Shown here: one piece after another, positions 10,672 to 21,762 of the stretch
Layout of the letters: each line of letters begins with the position of its first letter
Numbering within the stretch: position 1 is the first letter of the stretch
Origin: Echinometra lucunter
Lineage: Eukaryota; Echinodermata; Echinoidea; Camarodonta; Echinometridae
Length of the DNA: 64,000 bases
Assembly (NCBI GenBank): GCA_029962745.1
Contig: CM057157.1
Span: forward strand, 987,491 to 1,051,490
Reading direction: 5' to 3'
Program-made: the position numbers and the translations under genes
The notes under the pieces: generated by a model
Database searches by the model: none
The model's input: only the letters and a program-made list of their open reading frames with translations
What the model was told of the DNA's origin: nothing

Positions 10672-10688
10672 GGGGGCTCAGAGCCCCC
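10672..10688. other. GC-rich hairpin in element 3' UTR (copy 1)
   Basis: A 17-base palindrome 'gggggctcagagccccc' with 8-base arms around a single central base. It is also present in copies 2 and 3. Its arms contain the outer bases of the histone stem-loop but not its four-base loop. A role in RNA 3' end recognition is possible but only inferred. Confidence 0.6.
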
Positions 10689-11030
10689 TAGGTCACTCGG
10701 GCACGGACCAGGGTGCCGCCAGCCTGATCAACCTACTTGTATCGTGTTCGCCAGAGGGCGATGTAGTAGAAAAAGATGGACCAGATAGAGATAATAAAGG
10801 AAATGTAACTATGAAAACGGGATCAAAACAAATGTAGGTATGTTTTGATATTATGTGTGTTAATTTGGGGTTCATATGTTGCGAGATGTATAGTAATATA
10901 CTTCTACGAATCGTGTTCCTGTGACTAAAATCTAAATGTTATGAAATATCATGAAAAGTTATTATTTTCAAGGTGGTGAGATGGTCATGTAATACCCAAA
11001 TTGAATGCATCTTGTATTTAGGCATGACTG

Positions 11031-14000
11031 TTATGTCTTGAACCTTCCGGTTCTGTTGACGTATGTCAGCAAAGGTTTGATTTTTGTTTCCTTGTGGAGA
11101 ATATCCTTAAGTCGTACAGGATGATTCAAACCACGCAGCATTTGCCTTCTTTCTTGTTCATATTTATTGCATTCTAATAAATAATGTTGTATTGTCTCTT
11201 GCTGCAAGCAATGATCACATAATCCATTTTCGTGCTGATTTATTGTAAAAAGATAGTGGTTTAATCGGCACTTACCTAACCTAAATTGGTGTAGGAGCGT
11301 TTCTTCCTTTCGGCATAAACCTTTTGGTTTAAAAGTGTGTGTGATATTTTCTTGTATGTCGTACAAGTGTCTTCCTTTAATGGAGTACACCCATTGGTTC
11401 TGCCATTTGCTCATACATGATTTATAGCTGTTTCTTTCTACCTCTTGTCTACTTTGAGGAATGTGAATGTCGATATATTGTTTTTTGGTTGCTTTGTTTG
11501 CTATTTCATCGGCTATTTCATTTCCCTTTATTCCACAATGAGAGGGTATCCATTCAAAGAATACATTAATTCGTTTTGTTTCTAAGTGTCGCAGAATGTG
11601 TAGTATTTCTTGGACTAAACTGTTTTCGTTTTGTGGCTTTAATATAGATTGTAGCGCTGACAGCGAGTCTGTTAAGAAAACGACGTTGGTGGATATTAGA
11701 TTATCTAACCATTCCAGACCCAGAACAATGGCAGTTAGTTCTGCCCTCATTATAGATACCGGTGATAGTTTGACACATTTTCGATATTGATTTCCGGTAT
11801 GTAAAAGGCTGCTCCCGTCGTATTGTCTGTTTGTTTTGACCCATCTGTATATACCCTAAGATGGTCTTTATAGCACGTTGAAATTGTTTCTAGGGTATAT
11901 TCTTTTAATTCAAAGTTACTTGCGTTTCGTTTATTTAATTTATCATGTATCTGAAAAGATACCTGTGGCACGGGGGGATGCCAAAATGGGGTTATGGGTA
12001 TGCAGTTAACTTGTTTCTCAATGTCCTTAGTTACTGTGTTATTTATTCTTTTGAGAAAAGGTCCCTCTCCTTCTTTCCATTTAGACTTGTACTGCCAACA
12101 GTCTTTTAGAATTTCCTGTGTGGGATGATTACTTACATAGTTTAGATATGCTACGTATTTTTCTAAGAAGTATTTTCGCCTCAGCGATAAGGGAAGGTCT
12201 CCGCATTCTACTTGCAAAGATTCTAAGGAGGTCTGGTGTATTGCACCGCATATTACTTTTAATGACTTATATTGTATCGAATCAATTTTCCTTTTGTTGG
12301 AACAAGACGCGGAGTCGTAGAGTTCGCAACCATAGTCGATGATGGATCTAATTAATCCTTTATAGATCAAATAAAGAATTTCACTTTTATTTCCCCAGGT
12401 CGTTGAGGCAATATATCTAAGTAGATTAATGCGTTTGTTACATCTCTCAGTGGTCTCATTTATGTGTTTATTCCAGGTCAGTTTTTGGTCAAGCCAAATT
12501 CCTAAAAATCTATATTCGTTCTGCTGTTTAATTTCTTGATTATTTAAAGTCAGCTTCACATCATTTTTATGTTTATTGGTGAAAACTATGACAGCTGATT
12601 TTGAAGGGGAAACATACATTCCCCATTTGTCAAACCATCGTGCAATATTGTTTAATTCATTTTGTATTTTTGTCCTCGCATATTCGAGGTTTCGACTGGA
12701 GTACCAGATGGCTATATCATCCGCGTACATTGATAATTTGATTTGTTTATCCGATACGCTTATGTCATTTATCATTAAATTAAAGAGGGTAGGGCTAATG
12801 CAGCTACCTTGCGGAGTTCCGTTAGTGAGGATATACGGGTTTGAGTATGTATTGTTTATTTTGACTATACATTTCCTGTTCTTAAGAAATGTATTTATCC
12901 ATCTGAGGATCTTGCCATCAATGCCTGTGCAGAATAGTTTATAGACTAATCCCTTTTTCCATAGTAAATCGTATGCTTTTCCAAATCAAGGAAAACAGCA
13001 ACTGTATGTTGTTTGTTGCGTATTCCTTTATGTACTTCCGTTTCTAGCCGGAGTAGCTGGTCTATGGTGCTTCTATTGGGTCTGAAGCCTGCTTGGTAAG
13101 GAGTAAGGATATTGTTTTTTTCTAGATACCAGTTCAGTCTATTTTTTATCATTTTTTCCATTATTTTACAGAGAATTGGTGTCAGTGAGATTGGTCTGTA
13201 GGAAGCCGGGTTTGTTGGATCTTTGCCCGGTTTTAGTACTGGAATGATGACAGAATTGTACCATTCTTCAGGGAAGACGGCTTCTTTCCATATGTTGTTG
13301 TATAGCTGTAACAGAGAGATAATTGCAATATCAGGCAGATTCTTTATCATGATGGCCTTGATTCCATCTTTTCCAGGTGCAGTATTATTCATATCGTTAA
13401 TGGCGTTTTTTAATTCGTATAGGGTGAGGTTTTCATTTAAACTGTTGCTCGATTCTGTTTCTAGATTTATTTCTTTATCGATAACTTCATCTTCAAATAT
13501 TTTTCTTTTTTCTATTTCTTCTTCACTTAATCTCCTGTCAACAGATTGGAAGTACTTACCCAAAAGATTTGCTTTATCGGTAGTGTCCTCGACGCTTACA
13601 TTGTTTGAGTCTATCAGATTCGCTATGTTCTTTTTCCTGTTATGGGTGTGTTGCATACTTTTTATCTTTTCCCAAACTTTATTAAGCTGCGTTGTCCTGT
13701 TAATTGAGGTACAATATTTTCTCCAGTAATTTTGTTTAGCTTGTCTAATAACTTTTTGAGCCAGTGCTTTTTTCTTTTTGTATTCTATCATATCATTCAT
13801 ACTTAGTTTCCTTCCGAGTCTATTCTTTGCTCTGTTTCGTTCTTTTATTGCTTCTGCGCATTCTTTTGTCCACCATGGTATTGGGTTTAACTCTTGCTTC
13901 TTTCTTCTAATTGTTAACATTATTTCATCTGCAGTACTAGTAATAGAATTGGTAAAAAAGTTGTATTGTTCTTGTATATTACTATTATTATCTAATATCG

Positions 14001-14805
14001 GCGAGTCATTGTTTATTAGTTTATCTGCTATACCTTGTTTGTATAGCTGCCAATTAACATTTCTAAATGACCACACTGCTTCAGTATCACTGGTTTCTGA
14101 TTTTTGTGCTGTTTTAGTGCTGTTGATAAATATTTTTAATAGTATGACATAATGGTCACTTCCAAAGAGGTGGGGTAGTTTTTCCCAGTTCATTTTAGGG
14201 GCTAATTGCATAGATGAGAGGGCCAAATCTATGTGTGTATGGGTCCCAGTGTGTGGATCTATTCTTGTGGGTGAACCATCATTTAGGATAATAAGGTTAT
14301 GTTTTTCTATAAAATCCTCAACGATTTTCCCGTTATAATCGCATTTGTTGCTACCCCACAGTGTACTGTGACTGTTGAAATCTCCTATAATGATATGCTT
14401 ATTGCTACAATTTGCAACCAGTTTGTCAAGTTTCTGGATTTCAAGTTTTTTACAGGGATTATAAAAATTTATAAGTGTTATTGTTTGATTTTGGATAAGC
14501 ATATCGATTCGTTGATATTCCTCATCTTTTGGTGTTTCTAAAGCTTTAAAGGTAATATTGTTATGGATGTATAAAGCTAAACCACCCCTTCCCCCTTTTT
14601 CTCTATTTTTAATGACTGGTTCATAGTTGGGTATCGAAAAAATATTGTAGTCATGAAACCAGGTCTCTTGAATAACTAATATGTCCGGGGAGTGTTTTAA
14701 TATTCTCTTTTGAAATACAGCGTTATAAAAATCCGGACCGTGCGCATTAAAACTTTGCGCATTCCATTGTATTATTGTTAGATTATCTTTATATGAGTCG
14801 GTCAT
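11031..14805 (-). pseudogene. ORF2 of copy 1: APE endonuclease - RT - RNase H, two frameshifts
   Basis: The first frame (14805-12946) holds the endonuclease ('IIQWNAQSFN', 'VIQETW', 'GDFNSH', 'GSDHYV') and the front of the RT, with 'AGFRPNRSTIDQL' and 'AVFLDLEK'. It breaks near 12978, where copy 2 has one more base ('gccttttcc' versus 'gcttttcc'). The second frame (to 11750) holds 'MYADDIAIWY', 'FLGIWLDQKLTW' and 'VYTDGSKQ'. A second break near 11781 separates the rest of RNase H ('MRAELTAIVLGLEWL', 'SHCGIKGNEIAD') and the C-terminal CCHC ('CDHC...HYLLEC'), which ends at 11031. The start ATG at 14805 overlaps the end of ORF1 by 17 bases. Both breaks are single-base and could be sequence errors. 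Confidence 0.85.
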
Positions 14806-16135
14806 GAAGCATCTCCGGTTGAATGTCGTTTATATTTAGACATCGCCGGGCAGCATCTACTACAAGTCTTATTCTATTAGAGTGTGTGTTTTCTTGATCC
14901 AGGTTGTTTATAATGAATATAATGAAGGATAAAAATTCTGCTGGCTTAAATGTAAGGGTAGGCTGGTTGCCTTTTTTGGTTGGGATGGGGATTTTAGAGT
15001 TCTGGGTCGTAGTAGGTTTATCATTGGGTTTATCTTTGGGCTTCTCAGAAGAGTTCTTTTGGCTATTGTGTGCCTTTTGTTCTTGTTTGGGTGTAGTCGC
15101 TTGTTGGGGATTATTCTTTTCTTGGTTGGGTGTAGGTTCTTTCTTCTGGGTTTTGTCCTCTTTACTGGTGTTGTTGGCATTGTTGGTATTGTTTTTATTG
15201 TTGGCACTGATGGTATTATTGGCCTTGTTGGTCTTGTGCTGCTTGTATTGTTTTGCAGCCTCAGCGTAGGAGAGTTTTTCTTTTGCCTTAATAATTTGTA
15301 TGCTTGTTGCCTCTTTGTACAATGGGCAGCCTTTGAATGCTGCAGAGTGGTTCTGCTTGCATCTAAAGCATGTAGGTGTTTCTTTCTTTTTACATGTAGT
15401 GAATTCATGGTTTTCACCACACCTTACACACCTAATTTGGTTTCTACAGTACTTCTGTACATGTCCAAATTGCTGGCATTTATGACATCTCACCACCTGT
15501 GGGGTATAAGTGTCAACGTTGTATTTTTCGAAAAGGAATGATACCGATTTTACGGGAGTATCATTGTTAAAAGTTAGAAGGACGGACGGCGTGTCTACAA
15601 GTTGGCCGTCTATTTTCTTTTTAAAACGTCTTACTTCTTTTACATTTTGGTCTTTTAGGAGTTCTAGGAGGTCATTTTCTGGTATGGTCTTGTCTACCTT
15701 GTGAATGACACCTCTGTTTAGGGTGGGAACAGCTTTTTGCTGTGTACCTTTAACTGGTACACCTACTAATTCAGATATGTTGAGGACTTTTTGGGCTTGT
15801 TCCTCATTAATACAGGTAATGTGTAAGGTGCCCTTTTCTTTTCTCATTTTGGCCACCTGGCCAACCTTTTCATTGATCTGTTTGATGAGGGCAACCGGGT
15901 TTATAGAACAAATATTCTTTCCCTCTGTACCTTTGATAAATACGTTCAGTTTGGGATCGTATTTGGTTTTTGGAGTTGATGATTCGCTGTCATCATTATC
16001 GCTTATTCGTGGTCGTTTTCTGCTTTTATTAGTTTTCTTACGGACTTCTGTCCATGATTCATCACCTAAATCTATTTCCATTTCGTCTACGGCCTGGGCG
16101 TTCGCCTCCTTGCCGTTTAGAAGGGCCTCGGCCAT
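14789..16135 (-). CDS. ORF1 of copy 1: gag-like RNA-binding protein
   Basis: A protein of 448 residues. Residues 1-60 are acidic and then basic ('KSRKRPR', near 38-43). Residues about 145-215 look like the RRM-like region of I/jockey ORF1 proteins ('VIHKVDKTIPENDLLELL'). Three zinc knuckles follow: C217-C230 ('CHKCQQFGHVQKYC'), C236-C248 ('CVRCGENHEFTTC') and C256-C270 ('CFRCKQNHSAAFKGC'). The tail after 300 is Asn/Lys/Thr/Pro-rich and low in complexity, before a conserved C-terminal segment ('FLSFIIFIINNLDQENTHSN'). Such proteins bind the element RNA and form the ribonucleoprotein used for target-primed reverse transcription. The frame is intact. The ATG at 16135 is the first in frame and is followed by a sensible N terminus. 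Confidence 0.88.
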   Translation of the reverse strand: MAEALLNGKEANAQAVDEMEIDLGDESWTEVRKKTNKSRKRPRISDNDDSESSTPKTKYDPKLNVFIKGTEGKNICSINPVALIKQINEKVGQVAKMRKEKGTLHITCINEEQAQKVLNISELVGVPVKGTQQKAVPTLNRGVIHKVDKTIPENDLLELLKDQNVKEVRRFKKKIDGQLVDTPSVLLTFNNDTPVKSVSFLFEKYNVDTYTPQVVRCHKCQQFGHVQKYCRNQIRCVRCGENHEFTTCKKKETPTCFRCKQNHSAAFKGCPLYKEATSIQIIKAKEKLSYAEAAKQYKQHKTNKANNTISANNKNNTNNANNTSKEDKTQKKEPTPNQEKNNPQQATTPKQEQKAHNSQKNSSEKPKDKPNDKPTTTQNSKIPIPTKKGNQPTLTFKPAEFLSFIIFIINNLDQENTHSNRIRLVVDAARRCLNINDIQPEMLHDRLI

Positions 16136-16499
16136 GTTGCCTAAGCCTGTAAGATATTTCTCTCTGTGTTAAGGCTACTGGGTATATGTGCAGGTTAGTA
16201 TAGAGATTAAATTAGTGCAGAAAGTATCCGCCAACCAGGCCTACCTTAAATTTGTTTTTCCAGTAATGTGAATAGAGTCCAAGGGATGGCTCCAGAGCAT
16301 ACACCACAGCCGAAATCGAAATTCCAGAATGAAAATTAGGAAAATAAACTTCCCGATTTTGATCCAGATCGAATAGACGGTATAGATGAAATAGGGTTCG
16401 AACAAGATGATCGAAAAATGTAGTATAATATGATTATTCTATCAGATGATATCAAATCGTAGTATCGCAGTATCAGTATCAGTATCCTATTTATATCTG
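16136..16499 (-). other. 5' leader of copy 1
   Basis: Untranslated leader between the tail of copy 2 and the ORF1 start. Its first bases on the minus strand are 'agatataaataggatactg', followed by 'gatact' repeats. An internal promoter would be expected within the leader of a free-standing element of this group, but I see no clear motif. The other copies have no leader to compare: copy 2 and copy 3 lose theirs in the gap. Confidence 0.55.
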
Positions 16500-17389
16500 G
16501 TTGGTTGGTTTTTGAATTTAGAGGCGCCTATCACTTCTAAATTAGAATATTTGCGCCTGTATTCGTACTGACATTTTGAAGTCATTTTGGTTCATTAATA
16601 TTTTCTTTTTTTTTGGGGGGGGCGGGGATTTTGGGGAGTAAGGTCAGGTCCTGATTGCGGCGTGCATGTGCTGGTTAGTAGTTTTGTTATGATAAGTTGT
16701 TAGTTAGATGTTAGAGTATCATTACTGATACTTAGAGTTATATTTTTAAGCATTTTGTTTAATTTGTGTTGGATACTGCAAATTTAGTTTTTATTTATAG
16801 TCAATTTTGATTTATTTTGAGAGTAGCGAAATTGAGGTATAGATTTAGGAAAATGGGTTTTCCCCACCATCAGGCCAAATACTCTGCACCCTGCCAGAGC
16901 ATTTGGATGCGATAACTCCCTGAGTAACTGAGTAACTGACCCACTGAGAGAGATAGGGCTCCTCCCAAGGATCAGCCGCGAAGGATCACACGCCAACCAC
17001 CGACCACCAGGAGAGTCATACCGGCTCCTCCCAGATGGCCTAAGTGGAAAGGAATGAGCATCCCACCGTTGACCAGCCTCAGGATATGCATCCTTTGGTG
17101 GCCTCAGCACCCAGTTTGTTACGCATATTACTCGTTTTAGCCTTAGGTGGGGTCCTCCCGTTACTTTTGGGTCACAAGTTTTAATCCACAGAATACACAA
17201 TTCAGTGGACAGTATAGGAAGTTTACTAAACACTATTAACATTTGAAATCTACGCGTGAATTTGCATTATTGAATTTTTGGGGGGGCTTTGAAACGAGAT
17301 GTTCGGCTATCCAAGAGGTCAAACAACCCTAGCCCTGTGAATGTGCCTTCTTACCTGCTTTTACACGGTACATTGTGTTGTAGCTTTTC

Positions 17390-17406
17390 GGGGGCTCAGA
17401 GCCCCC
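17390..17406. other. GC-rich hairpin in element 3' UTR (copy 2)
   Basis: Same 17-base palindrome as at 10672-10688. Confidence 0.6.
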
Positions 17407-17999
17407 TAGGTCACTCGGGCACGGACCAGGGTGCCGCCAGCCTGATCAACCTACTTGTATCGTGTTCGCCAGAGGGCGATATAGTAGAAAAAGATGGACC
17501 AGATAGAGATAATAAAGGAAATGTAACTATGAAAACGGGATCAAAACAAATGTAGGTATGTTTTGATATTATGTGTGTTAATTTGGGGTTCATATGTTGC
17601 GAGATGTATAGTAATATACTTCTACGAATCGTGTTCCTGTGACTAAAATTCTAAATGTTATGAAATATCCTGAAAAGTTATTATTTTCAAGGTGGTGAGA
17701 TGGTCATGTAATACCCAAATTGAATGCATCTTGTATTTAGGCATGACTGTTATGTCTTGAACCTTCCGGTTCTGTTGACGTATGTCAGCAAAGGTTTGAT
17801 TTTTGTTTCCTTGTGGAGAATATCCTTAAGTCGTACAGGATGATTCAAACCACGCAGCATTTGCCTTCTATCTTGTTCATATTTATTGCATTCTAATAAA
17901 TAATGTTGTATTGTCTCTTGCTGCAAGCAATGATCACATAATCCATTTTCGTGCTGATTTATTGTAAAAAGATAGTGGTTTAATCGGCACTTACCTAAC

Positions 18000-20900
18000 C
18001 TAAATTGGTGTAGGAGTGTTTTCTTCCTTTCGGCTTAAACCTTTTGGTTTAAAAGTGTGTGTGATATTTTCTTGTATGTCGTACAAGTGTCTTCCTTTAA
18101 TGGAGTACACCCATTGGTTCTGCCATTTGCTCATACATGATTTATAGCTGTTTCTTTCTACCTCTTGTCTACTTTGAGGAATGTGAATGTCGATATATTG
18201 TTTTTTGGTTGCTTTGTTTGCTATTTCATCGGCTATTTCATTTCCCTTTATTCCACAATGAGAGGGTATCCATTCAAAGAATACATTAATTCGTTTTGTT
18301 TCTAAGTGTCGCAGAATGTGTAGTATTTCTTGGACTAAACTGTTTTCGTTTTGTGGCTTTAATATAGATTGTAGCGCTGACAGCGAGTCTGTTAAGAAAA
18401 CGACGTTGGTGGATATTAGATTATCTAACCATTCCAGACCCAGAACAATGGCAGTTAGTTCTGCCCTCATTATAGATACCGGTGATAGTTTGACACATTT
18501 CTTGATATTCAATTCCGGTATGTAAAAGGCTGCTCCCGTCGTATTGTCTATTTGTTTTGACCCATCTGTATATACCCTAAGATGGTCTTTATAGCACGTT
18601 GAAATTGTTTCTAGGGTATATTCTTTTAATTCAAAGTTACTTGCGTTTCGTTTATTTAATTTATCATGTATCTGAAAAGATACCTGTGGCACGGGGGGAT
18701 GCCAAAATGGGGTTATGGGTATGCAGTTAACTTGTTTCTCAATGTCCTTAGTTACTGTGTTATTTATTCTTTTGAGAAAAGGTCCCTCTCCTTCTTTCCA
18801 TTTAGACTTGTACTGCCAACAGTCTTTTAGAATTTCCTGTGTGGGATGATCACTTACATAGTTTAGATATGCTACGTATTTTTCTAAGAAGTATTTTCGC
18901 CTCAGCGATAAGGGAAGGTCTCCGCATTCTACTTGCAAAGATTCTAAGGAGGTCTGGTGTATTGCACCGCATATTACTTTTAATGACTTATATTGTATCG
19001 AATCAATTTTCCTTTTGTTGGAACAAGACGCGGAGTCGTAGAGTTCGCAACCATAGTCGATGATGGATCTAATTAATCCTTTATAGATCAAATAAAGAAT
19101 TTCACTTTTATTTCCCCAGGTCGTTGAGGCAATATATCTAAGTAGATTAATGCGTTTGTTACATCTCTCAGTGGTCTCATTTATGTGTTTATTCCAGGTC
19201 AGTTTTTGGTCAAGCCAAATTCCTAAAAATCTATATTCGTTCTGTTGTTTAATTTCTTGATTATTTAAAGTCAGCTTCACATCATTTTTATGTTTATTGG
19301 TGAAAACTATGACAGCTGATTTTGACGGGGAAACATACATTCCCCATTTGTCAAACCATCGTGCAATATTGTTTAATTCATTTTGTATTTTTGTCCTCGC
19401 ATAATCGAGGTTTCGACTGGAGTACCAGATGGCTATATCATCCGCGTACATTGATAATTTGATTTGTTTATCCGATACGCTTATGTCATTTATCATTAAA
19501 TTAAAGAGGGTAGGGCTAATGCAGCTACCTTGCGGAGTTCCGTTAGTGAGGATATACGGATTTGAGCATGTATTGTTTATTTTGACTATACATTTCCTGT
19601 TCTTGAGAAATGTATTTATCCATCTGAGGATCTTGCCATCAATGCCTGTGCAGAATAGTTTATAGACTAATCCCTTTTTCCATAGTAAATCGTATGCCTT
19701 TTCCAAATCAAGGAAAACAGCAACTGTATGTTGTTTGTTGCGTATTCCTTTATGTACTTCCGTTTCTAGCCGGAGTAACTGGTCTATGGTGCTTCTATTG
19801 GGTCTGAAGCCTGCTTGGTAAGGAGTAAGGATATTGTTTTTTTCTAGATACCAGTTCAGTCTATTTTTTATCATTTTTTCCATTATTTTGCAGAGAATTG
19901 GTGTCAGTGAGATTGGTCTGTAGGAAGCCGGGTTTGTTGGATCTTTGCCCGGTTTTAGTACTGGAATGATGACAGAATTGTACCAATCTTCAGGGAAGAC
20001 GGCTTCTTTCCATATGTTGTTGTATAGCTGTAACAGAGAGATAATTGCAATATCAGGCAGATTCTTTATCATGATGGCCTTGATTCCATCTTTTCCAGGT
20101 GCAGTATTATTCATATCGTTGATGGCGTTTTTTAATTCGTATAGGGTGAGGTTTTCATTTAAACTGTTGCTCGATTCTGCTTCTAGATTTATTTCTTTAT
20201 CGATAACTTCATCTTCAAATATTTTTCTTTTTTCTATTTCTTCTTCACTTAATCTCCTGTCAACAGATTGAAAGTACTTACCCAAAAGATTTGCTTTATC
20301 GGTAGTGTCCTCGACGCTTACATTGTTTGAGTCTATCAGATTCGCTATGTTCTTTTTCCTGTTATGGGTGTGTTGCATACTTTTTATCTTTTCCCAAACT
20401 TTATTAAGCTGCGTTGTCCTGTTAATTGAGGTACAATATTTTCTCCAGTAATTTTGTTTAGCTTGTCTAATAACTTTTTGAGCCAGTGCTTTTTTCTTTT
20501 TGTATTCTATCATATCATTCATACTTAGTTTCCTTCCGAGTCTATTCTTTGCTCTGTTTCGTTCTTTTATTGCTTCTGCGCATTCTTTTGTCCACCATGG
20601 TATTGGGTTTAAATCTTGCTTCTTTCTTCTAATTGTTAACATTATTTCATCTGCAGTACTAGTAATAGAATTGGTAAAAAAGTTGTATTGTTCTTGTATA
20701 TTACTATTATTATCTATTATCGGCGAGTCATTGTTTATTAGTTTATCGGCTATACCTTGTTTGTATAGCTGCCAATTAACATTTCTAAATGACCACACTG
20801 CTTCAGTATCACTGGTTTCTGATTTTTGTGCTGTTTTAGTGCTGTTGATAAATATTTTTAATAGTATGACATAATGGTCACTTCCAAAGAGGTGGGGTAG

Positions 20901-21527
20901 TTTTTCCCAGTTCATTTTAGGGGCTAATTGCATAGATGAGAGGGCCAAATCTATGTGTGTATGGGTCCCAGTGTGTGAATCTATTCTTGTGGGTGAACCA
21001 TCATTTAGGATAATAAGGTTATGTTTTTCTATAAAATCCTCAACGATTTTCCCGTTATAATCGCATTTGTTGCTACCCCACAGTGTACTGTGACTGTTGA
21101 AATCTCCTATAATGATATGCTTATTGCTACAATTTGCAACCAGTTTGTCAAGTTTCTGGATTTCAAGTTTTATACAGGGATTATAAAAATTCATAAGTGT
21201 TATTGTTTGATTTTGGATAAACATATCGATTCGTTGATATTCCTCATCTTTTGGTGTTTCTAAAGCTTTAAAGGTGATATTGTTATGAATGTATAAAGCT
21301 AAACCACCCCTTCCCCCTTTTTCTCTATTTTTAATGACTGGTTCATAGTTGGGTATCGAAAAAATATTGTAGTCATGAAACCAGGTCTCTTGAATAACTA
21401 ATATGTCCGGGGAGTGTTTTAATATTCTCTTTTGAAATACAGCGTTATAAAAATCCGGACCGTGCGCATTAAAACTTTGCGCATTCCATTGTATTATTGT
21501 TAGATTATCTTTATATGAGTCGGTCAT
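18000..21527 (-). CDS. ORF2 of copy 2: APE endonuclease - RT - RNase H, frameshifted near the end
   Basis: An open frame of 1,175 codons. The endonuclease spans residues 1 to about 225, with W13-N14, E47 ('QETW'), 'GDFN' 141-144, D193 ('HIDLAL') and 'SDH' 216-218, the catalytic set of APE-type nucleases. The RT follows with 'NTAPGKDGIKAIM', 'PASYRPISLTPILCKIMEK', 'AVFLDLEKAYDLLW', 'NGTPQGSCISPTLFNLM' and Y694-A-D-D697. RNase H starts with 'VYTDGSKQ' (D988) and contains 'RAELTAIVLGL', 'TDSLSAL' and 'SHCGIKGNEIADEIA'. The frame ends in 'KGLSRKEENTPTPI' because of one extra T near 18017 relative to copies 1 and 3. The usual end, with a CCHC motif, continues out of frame to 17750. The enzyme nicks DNA and copies the element RNA at the nick. 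Confidence 0.9.
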   Translation of the reverse strand: MTDSYKDNLTIIQWNAQSFNAHGPDFYNAVFQKRILKHSPDILVIQETWFHDYNIFSIPNYEPVIKNREKGGRGGLALYIHNNITFKALETPKDEEYQRIDMFIQNQTITLMNFYNPCIKLEIQKLDKLVANCSNKHIIIGDFNSHSTLWGSNKCDYNGKIVEDFIEKHNLIILNDGSPTRIDSHTGTHTHIDLALSSMQLAPKMNWEKLPHLFGSDHYVILLKIFINSTKTAQKSETSDTEAVWSFRNVNWQLYKQGIADKLINNDSPIIDNNSNIQEQYNFFTNSITSTADEIMLTIRRKKQDLNPIPWWTKECAEAIKERNRAKNRLGRKLSMNDMIEYKKKKALAQKVIRQAKQNYWRKYCTSINRTTQLNKVWEKIKSMQHTHNRKKNIANLIDSNNVSVEDTTDKANLLGKYFQSVDRRLSEEEIEKRKIFEDEVIDKEINLEAESSNSLNENLTLYELKNAINDMNNTAPGKDGIKAIMIKNLPDIAIISLLQLYNNIWKEAVFPEDWYNSVIIPVLKPGKDPTNPASYRPISLTPILCKIMEKMIKNRLNWYLEKNNILTPYQAGFRPNRSTIDQLLRLETEVHKGIRNKQHTVAVFLDLEKAYDLLWKKGLVYKLFCTGIDGKILRWINTFLKNRKCIVKINNTCSNPYILTNGTPQGSCISPTLFNLMINDISVSDKQIKLSMYADDIAIWYSSRNLDYARTKIQNELNNIARWFDKWGMYVSPSKSAVIVFTNKHKNDVKLTLNNQEIKQQNEYRFLGIWLDQKLTWNKHINETTERCNKRINLLRYIASTTWGNKSEILYLIYKGLIRSIIDYGCELYDSASCSNKRKIDSIQYKSLKVICGAIHQTSLESLQVECGDLPLSLRRKYFLEKYVAYLNYVSDHPTQEILKDCWQYKSKWKEGEGPFLKRINNTVTKDIEKQVNCIPITPFWHPPVPQVSFQIHDKLNKRNASNFELKEYTLETISTCYKDHLRVYTDGSKQIDNTTGAAFYIPELNIKKCVKLSPVSIMRAELTAIVLGLEWLDNLISTNVVFLTDSLSALQSILKPQNENSLVQEILHILRHLETKRINVFFEWIPSHCGIKGNEIADEIANKATKKQYIDIHIPQSRQEVERNSYKSCMSKWQNQWVYSIKGRHLYDIQENITHTFKPKGLSRKEENTPTPI

Positions 21528-21762
21528 GGAGCATCTCCGGTTGAATGTCGTTTATATTTAGACATCGCCGGGCAGCATCTACTACAAGTCTTATTCTATT
21601 AGAGTGTGTGTTTTCTTGATCCAGGTTGTTTATAATGAATATAATGAAGGATAAAAATTCTGCTGGCTTAAATGTAAGGGTAGACTGGTTGCCTTTTTTG
21701 GTTGGGATGGGGATTTTAGAGTTCTGGGTCGTAGTAGGTTTATCATTGGGTTTATCTTTGGG
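21511..21762 (-). CDS. ORF1 of copy 2, C-terminal fragment at gap
   Basis: The last 83 codons of the gag-like ORF1, from a Pro/Lys/Thr-rich linker ('PKDKPNDKPTTTQNSKIPIP') to the conserved end. It overlaps the ORF2 start by 17 bases, as in copy 1. The N-terminal part, with the knuckles, lies in the gap. Confidence 0.85.
   Translation of the reverse strand, partial: PKDKPNDKPTTTQNSKIPIPTKKGNQSTLTFKPAEFLSFIIFIINNLDQENTHSNRIRLVVDAARRCLNINDIQPEMLHDRLI

Larger units (their letters stand above)
10302..16499 (-). mobile_element. I-group non-LTR retrotransposon, copy 1
   Basis: Minus-strand element with leader (16136-16499), ORF1 (14789-16135), ORF2 (11031-14805, two frameshifts) and 3' UTR (10302-11030, cut by the gap). 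The combination of a three-knuckle ORF1 with an ORF2 of APE-type endonuclease, reverse transcriptase, RNase H and a terminal CCHC motif places it in the I group (I/Nimb-like); the exact clade needs a tree. It is nearly identical to copy 2, which implies recent activity. Its 5' end touches the 3' tail of copy 2. Confidence 0.85.
16500..21762 (-). mobile_element. I-group non-LTR retrotransposon, copy 2
   Basis: Minus-strand copy with the complete 3' end: UTR 16512-17749 and a terminal (AACC)n tail, seen as 'ggttggttggtttttgaat' at about 16500. ORF2 is open over 1,175 codons. ORF1 is cut by the gap after its C-terminal 83 codons. The 3' UTR contains a G/C tract of variable length (about 16612-16626), a GC hairpin, and short duplications such as 'gagtaactgagtaactga'. 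An open sense frame at 16784-17242 lies in the UTR; I do not call it a gene. Confidence 0.88.

Noticed and set aside
13223..14152. Antisense frames of 100-170 codons over ORF1 and ORF2 of the retrotransposon copies
   Set aside because: Shadows of the conserved sense frames, seen at equivalent places in each copy.
16784..17242. 152-codon sense frame in the element 3' UTR (also 28621-28947 and in copies 1 and 5)
   Set aside because: It looks shared only because the copies are nearly identical. It has no recognisable domain, its length differs between copies, and it covers the whole structured 3' UTR. No evidence of protein-level selection.
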